Of a DNA stretch of 64,000 nucleotides, positions 15,858-28,300 are shown piece after piece. Every line of letters starts with the position of its first letter. Position 1 is the stretch's first letter. The stretch covers positions 3,488 to 67,487 of the forward strand of contig MAAU01000059.1 of NCBI GenBank assembly GCA_002162825.1. Direction: 5' to 3'. Below the pieces are notes generated by a model. It ran no database searches, had not been told where the DNA came from, and worked only from the letters and a program-made list of their open reading frames with translations. The stretch comes from Gammaproteobacteria bacterium 54_18_T64. GTDB lineage: Bacteria; Pseudomonadota; Gammaproteobacteria; Pseudomonadales; Porticoccaceae. A program made the translations under genes and the position numbers.

Positions 15858-17501
15858 CTACGAATCACGACCTAAGGTTTTCGCCGTTTCTCGCAACTGA
15901 AATTTTTGAATTTTCCCACTGGCAGTACGGGGCATGTCTTGAATGATTTCGAGATGTTCTGGCAAATAGTTTTTTGCCAATTGATTATCCAGAAGGTAGG
16001 CAATCATATTTTGAAAGGTAAACTCAGCGCCTTCCTTTAATGTCACGAAACAGCAGCCCAGCTCTCCAAGGCGCTCGTCGGGCATGGCAACCACAGCACA
16101 ATCGACAATATCAGCGTGCTTATAGAGGAGGTTTTCAACCTCCACCACCGGAATATTTTCACCACCACGAATAATAATATCTTTTGAACGACCGGTGATA
16201 CGAATATAACCATCTGCATCCATACGCGCCAAATCACCCGTATCAAAAAAATCGCTGTCATCGACATCGTAAGCTTCGGGACGCTTTAAATAGCCGATAA
16301 AGGTTGAGGGGCTTTTTTCCAGTAAACGGCCTTCACGACCGATAGGTAAATGTCTATTTTGTTCATCGACAATCTTTACTTCGCAGGCCGGTACAGCCAC
16401 ACCATCACTAGCAAAGATTTTTTCAGGTGGATCATTCAATTTTGTGGTCGTCACCACACCACATTCACTCATACCCCACACCGCCATCAGTTTTATCGAC
16501 AATGCCTCTGTGGATTTTTCGGCCAGGGCACTGGGGATGGGTGCCCCGCCACAGACAAATAGCCGAAAGCGTTCAGAGTTATATTTATCCCGTTGTTGCG
16601 CGTTGCTCAAATCCGCCAGAAAGGGTGTGGCCCCCATGGCAAAAGAAGCATTCTCCTCAGCCATTAATTGCCAGCCGACATCAACATTCCAGACATCGAG
16701 AAAAATCATTTTTGTTTTCAGCACCATCGGCATCCACATGCCATACATAAAACCCGTTAAATGAGCCAGTGGTGAGCCCATAAAAATATCGTCATCCTGA
16801 GATAGCTCACAGCGTTCTAGCATTGCATGTACGCTAAACAGGAAGGTATTAGCACAGTGCATAACACCCTTCGGCATGCCGGTGGTACCGGAGGTATACA
16901 GCAGCAACACCACATCATTGGGGTCTAACTGCCGACTTTTAAACAGGGTCGCGCTATCACTCGTAAGACCGTGATTCAGCAAGGCCGCATCAAAACTATT
17001 CTCATCATCCCCTCCGACCACAAATACGTGTTCCAAATGGGGCAGTTTGTCACGCATGCCCGCAATCATCTTCTCATGATCAAAGCCGCGAAATTCTTTG
17101 GGAACAATCAACACTTTTGCTTCGGCAAAATCGACCATGAAGGACAATTCATGTTCGCGAAAAATCGGCATCAAGGGATTGCTCACGGCACCAATGCGCA
17201 AACATGCCAGGTTGATAACGACAAACTCCCACCAATTGGGCAGTTGAAAAGACACCACATCCTGCTTTTCAATGCCGTAATGGGCCAGTGCCACCGCCAC
17301 CCGCTCGGCTTTTTCGGCGAGCTGGCGGTAAGTCATGCAAATTTTTTCACCGCTTTCGGTGCGGTAATCGACGATAGCGATGGCGTCGGGGCAGGTGAGC
17401 AAGGCCGAGTCAAAATAGTCCAGCAGGTTTTCGTCCCGCCACCAACCACCGGCACGCATGGCATCGATTCGCTGTTGCGGAACTATGGGGTCAACAATCA
17501 T
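15858..17501 (-). CDS. AMP-forming acyl-CoA ligase, alicyclic-acid type
   Basis: This 547-residue ANL-superfamily enzyme activates a carboxylic acid with ATP and CoA. Visible motifs are the phosphate loop YTSGTTGMPKG, the WGMSECG adenine-site motif, FDTGDLARMDADGY, the hinge region RSKDIIIRGGENI, and the catalytic Lys in PRTASGKIQKF. The N-terminal third (MRAGGWW, then QLPNWWEFVV and NPLMPIFRE) strongly recalls cyclohexanecarboxylate-CoA ligases (AliA-like) rather than long-chain fatty-acid ligases. The ATG at 17501 has GGAG seven bases upstream. The acyl-CoA dehydrogenase follows 144 bp downstream on the same strand, a natural next step for the CoA ester formed. Confidence 0.88.
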   Translation of the reverse strand: MIVDPIVPQQRIDAMRAGGWWRDENLLDYFDSALLTCPDAIAIVDYRTESGEKICMTYRQLAEKAERVAVALAHYGIEKQDVVSFQLPNWWEFVVINLACLRIGAVSNPLMPIFREHELSFMVDFAEAKVLIVPKEFRGFDHEKMIAGMRDKLPHLEHVFVVGGDDENSFDAALLNHGLTSDSATLFKSRQLDPNDVVLLLYTSGTTGMPKGVMHCANTFLFSVHAMLERCELSQDDDIFMGSPLAHLTGFMYGMWMPMVLKTKMIFLDVWNVDVGWQLMAEENASFAMGATPFLADLSNAQQRDKYNSERFRLFVCGGAPIPSALAEKSTEALSIKLMAVWGMSECGVVTTTKLNDPPEKIFASDGVAVPACEVKIVDEQNRHLPIGREGRLLEKSPSTFIGYLKRPEAYDVDDSDFFDTGDLARMDADGYIRITGRSKDIIIRGGENIPVVEVENLLYKHADIVDCAVVAMPDERLGELGCCFVTLKEGAEFTFQNMIAYLLDNQLAKNYLPEHLEIIQDMPRTASGKIQKFQLRETAKTLGRDS

Positions 17502-17561
17502 CTAATTCTCCAAGCCAGTTTAGCGCACTTGCGCTTTGTATTTATTTTTATTGGGTGCCTA

Positions 17562-18101
17562 CTACTCTTTCAGAAAGTGCTGTCGATAGTATTTTAGCTC
17601 TGCTATCGAGTCGAGAATATCATCCATTGCCAGATGACTGGCCTTCTTTTTAAAGCCTTGCAATATTTCAGGACGCCAGCGTCGTACTAGCTCCTTTATA
17701 CTACTGACATCAAGATTTCGATAGTGGAAATAGTCTTCCAACAGTGGCATTTCCCGCGCCATAAAGCGTCGATCCTGACAAATGGAATTGCCACTCATCG
17801 GCGACTTGCCGGCAGCCACCCAAGAGCGAAGAAATTCGATCGTTTGCTGCTCCGCATCTGTCGCGCTGAGGTGGCTATTAGCGACGCGCTCGATCAAACC
17901 AGATTGGCCATGTTGGCGAGTATTCCATTCATCCATGCCGGCAATCACATCATCGGGTTGGTGGATAGCTAATATAGGCCCCTCCGCCAGAGTGTTGAGT
18001 TCCGAATCCGTTACCAGAGTGGCAATTTCGATAATGTGATCATTATCGGTATCGAGCCCAGTCATCTCCAGGTCGATCCAGATTAAATTAAGATCGTTCA
18101 T
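17562..18101 (-). CDS. orn: oligoribonuclease
   Basis: This 179-residue 3'-to-5' exoribonuclease degrades short RNA oligomers, including pGpG from cyclic-di-GMP breakdown. DEDDh exonuclease motifs are visible: DLEMTG near the N-terminus and the conserved HLAMDDI tail segment. The length is normal. The start at ATG 18101 has AAGGA upstream. It begins one base after the stop of the MscS-like gene, so the two are cotranscribed. Since three cyclic-di-GMP proteins are encoded nearby, Orn would finish their signal turnover. Confidence 0.95.
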   Translation of the reverse strand: MNDLNLIWIDLEMTGLDTDNDHIIEIATLVTDSELNTLAEGPILAIHQPDDVIAGMDEWNTRQHGQSGLIERVANSHLSATDAEQQTIEFLRSWVAAGKSPMSGNSICQDRRFMAREMPLLEDYFHYRNLDVSSIKELVRRWRPEILQGFKKKASHLAMDDILDSIAELKYYRQHFLKE

Positions 18102-18102
18102 T

Positions 18103-19161
18103 TTATTCCTTCTGCTGATTTTCGCGGGCCTTATCAATAATGTTTTCCAGCGACTTGATACGTTCGCTAGCCTCTTGAATAGCTAGATTAATTTGCGCTT
18201 GCTGCTCATTATCCGCGCTTTCCAGGGACAGGGTATATGCGCTGATAGTTGTCTTAAGGCGGGTAACATCGTCGAGTAATATACGGATTTTAACGACCTT
18301 TTCCGCCTTATCAAATATTTTTGCTTCTGGTGATCCCCTACTCCCTTCTTCGCTATTGGCATAGGTCGGCACAGCACGAAAAACCTGCTCGGCTGGCAAC
18401 TGTCTTTGATTCATAAAATGCGGTGACACAATTTCGATGCCCGCCGCGTGTAGCTGATCGAGCACAGCTTTTTTAAGGCGGGTTCGCTGGGTTAATAGTT
18501 GACTAATATCGCTACATATACCCCCCGTTTTATAGACAATTGAGAAGTCGCCAAGCGACAGAATTTGCACAAAAGGCTCATCCAGACCTGCTTCCTGGGT
18601 CGCCAACTTCAACAAGGGTTCAACTTTGTGCCAGGCAACATCGTAACCTATGGAGACCTCACATGAGGTAAAGGTACCGGACGAGCGCACCACCGTCAGT
18701 GGCTTAGTGGCCAGGTAAAGGTTGGGTAATGTAATCAGATCCCGTTCCTGAGATTGAATCTCGGTGTGAAACAGGCCGCTCACCGTTACTCGCCCAAAAT
18801 GCTCACCAACACGGACAAAGTCACCGTGCCTGAAACTTTTCACCGAGCGCAGCATAAACCCCGCCATGGCGTTAGAAACAAAGGAGGTGGAGGACAGTGC
18901 GAAAATACCGGTAAAGACCAGACCCAATAGACTCAGTAAATCACCCTTTGTCGCCTCGCCCACCGGTAGCGTGAGCACTAGCAAAATTATCGCAACGATG
19001 GTCAAACTCAATAAAATCAGCTGACGACTGATTGACGAGACAGCACCGTCTTTTCGACGTATCAAGAGCCAATGCGTCACCCACAGTACTGCGACACATG
19101 CCGCGAGCATTGCCAGTAGCGGCAGGTAAAGCCGAAATGTGTCTAAATTGAGTGCAAACAA
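18103..19161 (-). CDS. MscS-family mechanosensitive channel
   Basis: This 352-residue inner-membrane protein has two N-terminal hydrophobic segments (about 11-34 and 47-67). A third amphipathic segment ([17 protein letters not shown], then [11 protein letters not shown]) corresponds to the pore helix of MscS, followed by the beta domain with [10 protein letters not shown]. The C-terminal 70 residues are predicted coiled coil ([19 protein letters not shown] onward). It probably relieves osmotic pressure. I keep the TTG at 19161 as start because GGAGG lies ten bases upstream and no internal ATG precedes the first membrane helix. The coding stretch EEGSRGSP overlaps an 11-mer shared with the repeat at the window's left edge. 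Confidence 0.85.
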   Translation of the reverse strand: MFALNLDTFRLYLPLLAMLAACVAVLWVTHWLLIRRKDGAVSSISRQLILLSLTIVAIILLVLTLPVGEATKGDLLSLLGLVFTGIFALSSTSFVSNAMAGFMLRSVKSFRHGDFVRVGEHFGRVTVSGLFHTEIQSQERDLITLPNLYLATKPLTVVRSSGTFTSCEVSIGYDVAWHKVEPLLKLATQEAGLDEPFVQILSLGDFSIVYKTGGICSDISQLLTQRTRLKKAVLDQLHAAGIEIVSPHFMNQRQLPAEQVFRAVPTYANSEEGSRGSPEAKIFDKAEKVVKIRILLDDVTRLKTTISAYTLSLESADNEQQAQINLAIQEASERIKSLENIIDKARENQQKE

Positions 19162-19240
19162 GAGCCGGGGGCCTCCGTATCATCGCCCAACATTATGCTA
19201 TATGCTTGGCCCCACTGACAGCACCGGGAATCAGGAGGGC

Positions 19241-20248
19241 ATGGCAAAACGTAAAATCACCGATCAACAGCAACGCCGTATTCGTCGCAAGCATTCGACC
19301 AGTATCGATAGCGCAGGTAAGCGTCAGCGCGGAGAAAAGCTCCTACAATCTGGCGAACTCGGTCCCGAACAGACAGGGCTTGTCAGTACGCGCTATAGCA
19401 ACCAGGTCGATGTCGTCACCTCCCCTACATCTGCCCCAGAACGCTGCTATTTACGCTCCAATCTAGAGTCGGTCGTTACCGGCGACAATATCATTTGGCG
19501 CCCCGGTAAACCCTATGGCGTAGTCTGTGCCGTACAGCCGCGCAAAACACTGCTCGATCGACCCGATAGCCGGGGCAAGCTGCGCCCCGTAGCAGCTAAT
19601 ATTGACCTCATCGTCGTGGTCATTGCACCCGAACCCAGACCCCACGCCAACTTGATTGACCGCTACCTCGTCGCCATTGAGCACCACGGTATTAAGCCCC
19701 TATTACTCTTTAATAAAACCGACCTCTCTTCTGAAAACACTCAGCTCAGCAAAGATTTTGCCCGCATTTACGCCCAGCTCGGCTACGATGTTATCGATGC
19801 ATCCGCCCAATCCAAGCACGGCATTGAGCAACTTACAGCGACCCTACAACAGTACACCAGTGTCTTTGTCGGGCAGTCCGGCGTGGGAAAGTCATCCCTG
19901 ATCAATGCCATTTGCCCCGCCGCAGAAGCCGCTATCGGCAGCCTTTCAGAAGCCCATTCCAAGGGGCGGCACACCACCACAACCGCCAATTTATTCTTCC
20001 TACCCGGTGGCGGCCAACTTATTGACTCACCGGGCATCCGTGAGTTTGGGCTCATTCATCTTGACGAAGACGATATCGCTCAGGGTTTTATCGAGTTCCG
20101 CCCCTTTCTTGGCCATTGTAAATTTCGCGATTGTCGCCACAAGAATGATCCGGGCTGCGCGCTGCAAAGCGCTCTTCAAGCAGGTAAAATATCCCCCCAA
20201 AGAATGCAGAGCTACCAATTGATCAAGCTCAGCCTAACAAGCGATTAA
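19241..20248 (+). CDS. rsgA: ribosome small subunit-dependent GTPase A
   Basis: This 335-residue circularly permuted GTPase acts in late 30S subunit maturation. Order: a basic N-terminal tail, an OB-fold domain, then the GTPase motifs permuted as NKTD, GQSGVGKSS, the TTT segment and DSPG. A C-terminal zinc knuckle follows with Cys/His ligands in CKFRDCRH and C. The ATG at 19241 is preceded by AGGAGG with very short spacing. The open frame upstream to 19139 overlaps the divergent channel gene and is not needed. Close linkage with orn and psd is common in gammaproteobacteria. Confidence 0.95.
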   Translation: MAKRKITDQQQRRIRRKHSTSIDSAGKRQRGEKLLQSGELGPEQTGLVSTRYSNQVDVVTSPTSAPERCYLRSNLESVVTGDNIIWRPGKPYGVVCAVQPRKTLLDRPDSRGKLRPVAANIDLIVVVIAPEPRPHANLIDRYLVAIEHHGIKPLLLFNKTDLSSENTQLSKDFARIYAQLGYDVIDASAQSKHGIEQLTATLQQYTSVFVGQSGVGKSSLINAICPAAEAAIGSLSEAHSKGRHTTTTANLFFLPGGGQLIDSPGIREFGLIHLDEDDIAQGFIEFRPFLGHCKFRDCRHKNDPGCALQSALQAGKISPQRMQSYQLIKLSLTSD

Positions 20249-20318
20249 TAGAACACAGCCCTCAAGTCAGTGCAGCCAAGTAGTTAATTTAGCTGTAGCG
20301 ATCGTCACTCAATTATCC

Positions 20319-21230
20319 ATGACCGACCCTAGAGCCCAACTAAAACCCATGCAAAGTTATTCAGATACGCTTTTCTGCCTATTGCAAGAAGTGATACCCC
20401 AACACAAGCTGTCGCGGCTCATCGGCAAAGTCGCCGAAGCCAAAACCCCGTGGCTCAAAAACTATCTTATTAACCAGGCTATTCGTACTTATAATATTGA
20501 CCTATCCATTGCCGAGCGCGAGCACCCTGAACAGTATGCGACCTTCAATGATTTTTTTACCCGATCGTTAAAACCAGGTGCGCGCCCGACATGCAGTCAT
20601 GCAAACGCCATAGTATCCCCCGCCGATGGAATACTCAGCCAATTCGGCGCTATCAATAACGAGCAGTTCATTCAGGCCAAAGGACAAACCTATACCACAA
20701 GCCGTTTGCTCGGGAATGATGACACCCTTGCCGCAGAATTTTCCGGTGGTAGTTTTGCGACCATTTATTTATCTCCAAGAGACTATCACCGAGTACATAT
20801 GCCCTGGGCGGGGAAGCTCCTGGAGACACGCTACATTCCCGGCAAACTTTTTTCAGTCAATCAGGCGACGGCCAATGGCATTCCCGAACTATTCGCCAAA
20901 AACGAACGTTTGATTTGTATTTTTGAAACGAGCCGAGGGAAAATAGCGCTTATTCTAGTCGGTGCCATGCTGGTAGCAGGTATAGAAACCCGTTGGCAAA
21001 ATCATTACACGCCGGCCACACAGGCCCATGTAAAGTTTTCATCTCAGGTGATGAGCTTCGAAAGAGCCGAGGAAATTGGCAGATTTAAGTTTGGCTCAAC
21101 CGTCGTACTTTTATTTAACGAGTCACTCACTTTCAGTGAACAGTTAGCTAGCGGTGATGAAATTTTGATGGGTGAGGGTCTAACCCTCGCCCATCATGAC
21201 GAGTTAGCCAAGATGGAGCCGCTGACGTAA
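20319..21230 (+). CDS. psd: phosphatidylserine decarboxylase proenzyme
   Basis: This 303-residue membrane-associated enzyme makes phosphatidylethanolamine from phosphatidylserine. The proenzyme cleaves itself before a serine to create the pyruvoyl cofactor. The cleavage motif is FGST (Ser at about 260), a variant of the usual LGST. Conserved SPADG and DYHRVHMP supply the Asp and His of the self-processing triad. The ATG at 20319 lacks a clear ribosome-binding site. Its last 27 bases overlap the 3' end of the convergent HD-GYP-like gene. Confidence 0.95.
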   Translation: MTDPRAQLKPMQSYSDTLFCLLQEVIPQHKLSRLIGKVAEAKTPWLKNYLINQAIRTYNIDLSIAEREHPEQYATFNDFFTRSLKPGARPTCSHANAIVSPADGILSQFGAINNEQFIQAKGQTYTTSRLLGNDDTLAAEFSGGSFATIYLSPRDYHRVHMPWAGKLLETRYIPGKLFSVNQATANGIPELFAKNERLICIFETSRGKIALILVGAMLVAGIETRWQNHYTPATQAHVKFSSQVMSFERAEEIGRFKFGSTVVLLFNESLTFSEQLASGDEILMGEGLTLAHHDELAKMEPLT

Positions 21231-22613
21231 GCCAGAAAACAAACCCGGGGAATTATCAAGCTCTTGAGTAATAAAAAGATGGGAGATTTTGGAAAGGTCA
21301 ATATCATAGCCACCGGGCTCAAGATCTCGAGCAATTGCAGCCCTCTCAATTACAGTTTGACTTCCTCCTTCTCTATTACCCAGTGCCTGTCGCGTTTTTT
21401 CCTCGTCTTTCAGATCGACAACGATGACCGCGTCAGTAAGCTCTGTGCCCTCACGACCTAACACGGCAATTTTTGGTGTTAGTCTTGATTTGGGGTGCTG
21501 CTCGGTGACAACACCGATATCTCCCGTGGTCAATTCGACCAAAGTGCCCGTCGGATACAAACCTATCGATTGAATAAAACTCACCACCAGATCATCGGAA
21601 AATTGCTTGTCACGAGATTCATACAACACGCCCACCGCTCGCGATGGCGACAGCGGTTCCAATGCATCCCGGCGATAGCAAATGCTGTCGTAGGTACTGG
21701 CAATCCCTGCAATTCTCGCCAACAGGGGTATCTTCCCACCGGTGAGACCTTCAGGATAACCACTGCCATCATTGCGCTCGGCATGATAGCGAACGACGGA
21801 GATAACGCGGGGTTCAATCTTGTGGGTTTGCCTAAGTATCTCGACACCGTGGGTAACATACCTGCGATACTCTTGCTCTTCTATATCGCTACGCTTTTCC
21901 TTGCGCAATAATCTACTAGGTAATTTTGCCTTACCAACATCCTTCAATAAGGTGCCCATACACAACACCGCAATCTCATCCTTCGGCATACCAATATAGC
22001 GCGCAAATTGCACGGCCCACAACGCCGACCGCAAGCTATGATCATAACTATGAGCATCCTGGTCGCGTAAACGCACCAGCCAGGTAAAAGCATCCGGACA
22101 GCGTAGAACGCTATCAACCATATCGCCAACACTGTCTTTTAAACGCCCATAATCAATGGTCTTACCGCGGTTTATTTGCTTGACTACCAGAGTTAAAGAG
22201 CCCTTTAAGCGGCTGACTATTTTCTTTGCCTTAACGGATTCTTTGCGCAGAGAAACACTCGTTTCATAAACACCCTTGCGTACGACAAGGGGCGCGGCTG
22301 TCGTTTGTTCTTTGTTCTTCTTGACGGGCCGACGTCCCACTCTCGCAGTAGATCTAGCCAGGGGCTCGTACAGTGTTTTCTTAGACTGGGAGGGAGAGGC
22401 AGGGGCTACAGCCTTACCAAGTGGAGCCCGGCCTTTTTCAATATCAACAAAAATATGGCTACAGTAGGTTTTTAACTGATTGATCTCACCCGGGGAGCGA
22501 ATATAAAAACCTTGCAAGGCGAAGGGTGTCTCGGACCAGGGTCGATCGAGACGGGAAACGTACATACCCAGCAGTAGATTATTAACGCCAACCTGAACTT
22601 GTTTAATAGCCAT
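21204..22613 (-). CDS. HD-GYP-like protein with degenerate HD motif
   Basis: This 469-residue protein has an N-terminal DUF3391-like segment (about 1-60, including LLLGMYVSRLDRPW), a basic linker (about 75-135) and an HD-GYP domain (about 180-370). HD-GYP enzymes hydrolyse cyclic-di-GMP at a metal centre. Several ligands look kept (H188, H192, H255, H277, and NDGSGYP at 281-287). The defining His-Asp pair, however, reads LLKDVGK, with Lys at 224 instead of His. The protein may be a binding protein without activity, or an enzyme with an altered metal site. An ATG at 22628 is an equally possible start, giving five more residues. It converges with and overlaps psd, and lies 177 bp downstream of hemE. 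Confidence 0.82.
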   Translation of the reverse strand: MAIKQVQVGVNNLLLGMYVSRLDRPWSETPFALQGFYIRSPGEINQLKTYCSHIFVDIEKGRAPLGKAVAPASPSQSKKTLYEPLARSTARVGRRPVKKNKEQTTAAPLVVRKGVYETSVSLRKESVKAKKIVSRLKGSLTLVVKQINRGKTIDYGRLKDSVGDMVDSVLRCPDAFTWLVRLRDQDAHSYDHSLRSALWAVQFARYIGMPKDEIAVLCMGTLLKDVGKAKLPSRLLRKEKRSDIEEQEYRRYVTHGVEILRQTHKIEPRVISVVRYHAERNDGSGYPEGLTGGKIPLLARIAGIASTYDSICYRRDALEPLSPSRAVGVLYESRDKQFSDDLVVSFIQSIGLYPTGTLVELTTGDIGVVTEQHPKSRLTPKIAVLGREGTELTDAVIVVDLKDEEKTRQALGNREGGSQTVIERAAIARDLEPGGYDIDLSKISHLFITQELDNSPGLFSGLRQRLHLG

Positions 22614-22790
22614 AATACACGCTCTCATACTCTTCTATATTCGCTTCCACCAAATGAGCAACACAAAAGCTTATTTAGGTGGTAGTGAAGTAAGTTACTG
22701 TGAGCAAGAGTAATATTATCGTGATTATTTACAAGATCGTATAGGCAGCTGGTTTAAATATGCGACAAACGTTGCCAGCTTTAAGTCCCC

Positions 22791-25281
<2,491 letters not shown>

Positions 25282-25307
25282 TTATGCTATCACTGACATT
25301 CATCGGC

Positions 25308-28300
25308 TTATTCCGGACGGGCTCGAGTTGAGGCAAGTAAACCACGCAAGGAAGCAGATTTCGGCTTCACCAGCCAAAATTTCCCCACATAGTCGCCGAA
25401 ATCGTCCAACAGGGTCGAGCCCCATTCACTACCCGTCGCCTCGACAAAACCTTCAATCACCTCTCGTAGATAGTGACGGTGGTTTTCCAAGGGTTCCGTG
25501 GTGATGCGGCTCAGCTCAACCAACTCCATATTAACGCGATCGTAAAACTTATTTTCCAGATCCAGCACATAGGCAAACCCGCCCGTCATACCGGCACCAA
25601 AGTTATAACCCGTCGAGCCCAGCACGGTGACCACACCACCGGTCATGTATTCACAACAATGGTCCCCCGCGCCTTCCACCACGGCCTGAGCACCCGAGTT
25701 ACGTACCGCAAAACGCTCGCCCGCTCGACCCGACGCAAACAGTCGACCACCGGTCGCACCGTATAAGCAGGTATTACCCATAATGGGTGTCTTGTGACAG
25801 GCAAACTGACTGCCAGGGGGTGGCGTCAGAACGATCTTGCCCCCTGCCATCCCCTTGCCGACGTAGTCGTTGGCATCACCCGCCAAGTATATATCCAGGC
25901 CTCCAGCATTCCAGGCACCCAGGGACTGCCCGGCAACACCGGATAAACGCAGTGCAAGGGGTGTAGACGCCATGCCCTGATTGCCGTGGCGGCGAGCAAT
26001 TTCCCCACTTAAACGCGCCCCGATGGAGCGATCGCAATTGGACACCTCGTATTCATAGCTACCACCCGATTTCGACTCAATGGCCGGTAACATATCTGCC
26101 ACCATTTTTTCGGCAAGCAAGCCCTTATCCCAGGGCGGATTTTTGTCCTGCTGGCAATACTGGGGCTTCGACTCCAGTAGTTCATCGCTGTGAACAATGG
26201 GCCTTAAGTCCAACTGGCCTTGACGCGCGGTGACACCGGGCAATAATTCTAGTAAATCAACGCGGCCAATCAACGCTTCTACAGAGGCCACACCGAGAAG
26301 CGCCAACCACTCCCGTACCTCTTCCGCAACGAAGAGGAAAAAGTTCTTCGCCATTTCAACGGTGCCCTTGTAATAACCATCGCGCAGCTGCTGATTCTGA
26401 GTCGCCACACCCGTTGCACAGTTATTCAAATGGCAGATGCGCAGGTATTTACAACCCAGGGCCACCATCGGCGCGGTGCCAAAACCAAAGCTTTCAGCGC
26501 CTAAAATAGCGGCTTTAACCACATCGAGGCCGGTTTTCAGGCCGCCATCGGCCTGTACACGAACCTTGCCCCGCAGATCATTCGCGCGCAAGGTTTGATG
26601 AGTCTCGGCGAGACCCAACTCCCAGGGCGAACCGGCATAGCGGATCGAGGTCAAGGGGCTGGCCGCCGTGCCACCATCGTAGCCAGAGATGGTAATCATG
26701 TCCGCGTAGGCCTTCGCCACACCGGCGGCAATGGTACCGACACCCGGGCGCGACACCAATTTAACGGATACCAGCGCATTGGGGTTAACCTGCTTCAGAT
26801 CAAAGATCAGCTGGGCCAGATCTTCAATCGAATAAATATCATGGTGCGGCGGCGGTGAAATCAATGTCACCCCCGGCACCGAGTAACGTAGGGTGGCAAT
26901 CAGTTCATTCACCTTGCCACCGGGCAATTGACCACCCTCGCCGGGCTTCGCGCCCTGGGCTACCTTGATCTGAATCACCTCGGCATTGACTAAATAGTGC
27001 GGCGTCACACCAAAGCGACCCGAGGCCACCTGTTTGATTTTTGAGCTCTTCAGCGTACCGTAACGAACGGGATCTTCACCACCCTCACCAGAGTTGGAGC
27101 GCCCACCTAAGCTGTTCATGGCTTCGGCCAAAGCTTCGTGGGCCTCTGGCGACAATGCCCCCAGCGACATACCCGCCGAATCAAAGCGCTGGACAATTTG
27201 TGCCGCCGTCTCAACCGCGTCCAGTTTTATACTGTCGCCATCGGTTTTTAACTGCATCATGTCGCGCAAAGACGCTATGGGCCGCAGGTTAACGATGTCG
27301 GCATAGGCACGCCAGTCGGCATAGTCACCACTACGTACCACTTTATGAAGCGCCTGTACAACATCCGGATTAAAGGCGTGATATTCCTGACCGTGAATAT
27401 ATTTCAACAAACCACCGGGGGCGATGGGTTTGCGAGCCAGCCAGGCACTATCGGCCAGGGTTTGCTGATCCTCTTCGAAGTCGGCAAAACTTGCACCCTG
27501 AATACGGCTAACGATGCCCGGAAAACAGAGTTCAACAACATCATCACACAGACCCAGCGCTTCAAAGAGCACGGCGCCACGATAAGAAGTGATGGTTGAA
27601 ATACCCATTTTCGAAAGAATTTTCATCAGGCCTTTATTGATACCTCGACGATAATTCTTAAAGGCCGTATCGACAGTACCGTGCAATTCACCGCTTTCAA
27701 TCATGTCGCAGAGCACATGGAAACTGAGGTAGGGATAGACCGCTGAGGCACCACAGCCAATCAATGCAGCTATTTGATGGGAGTCACGAGCACTACCGGT
27801 GCTGGCAATGATATTGGCATCGCAGCGCAGCTCGGTCTTAATCAGGTGGTTATGAACCGCACCCACGGCAAACAGCATATGAATAGGCAGCTTATTTTCA
27901 GCAATATCGTGATCTGACAAGATACAAATCACCTTGCCACCGCGAACTGCCTGCTCTACTTCTCGACAAAGATCAGCAATTGCCTCGCGTAAACCTTTTT
28001 TAGCAGGGTCGTAATTCAGATCAAATTTCTGTACGGGGAAAGCTTCGTGGTCGTTATATTTCAGCGCATAGTACTTACGCGGCGACAACACGGGGCTATT
28101 GAGATTAATCCGTATAGCGTGCTCCGCGTCCTGCTCAAATATATTGAGCTCCTTACCCAGCTGAGTACTCAGTGACATTGCGATGGCTTCGCGCAAAGGA
28201 TCGATGGGCGGATTGGTGACCTGGGCAAATTGTTGTCGAAAGTAGTCGTATAAACTGCGGTTTTTCTGGGATAACACAGCCAGAGGGGAATCATCACCCA

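Noticed and set aside
22721..22785. Terminator-like inverted repeat (AGCTGG / CCAGCT) downstream of hemE
   Set aside because: The stem is only six bases with a loop of more than 20 bases and no T-run follows.
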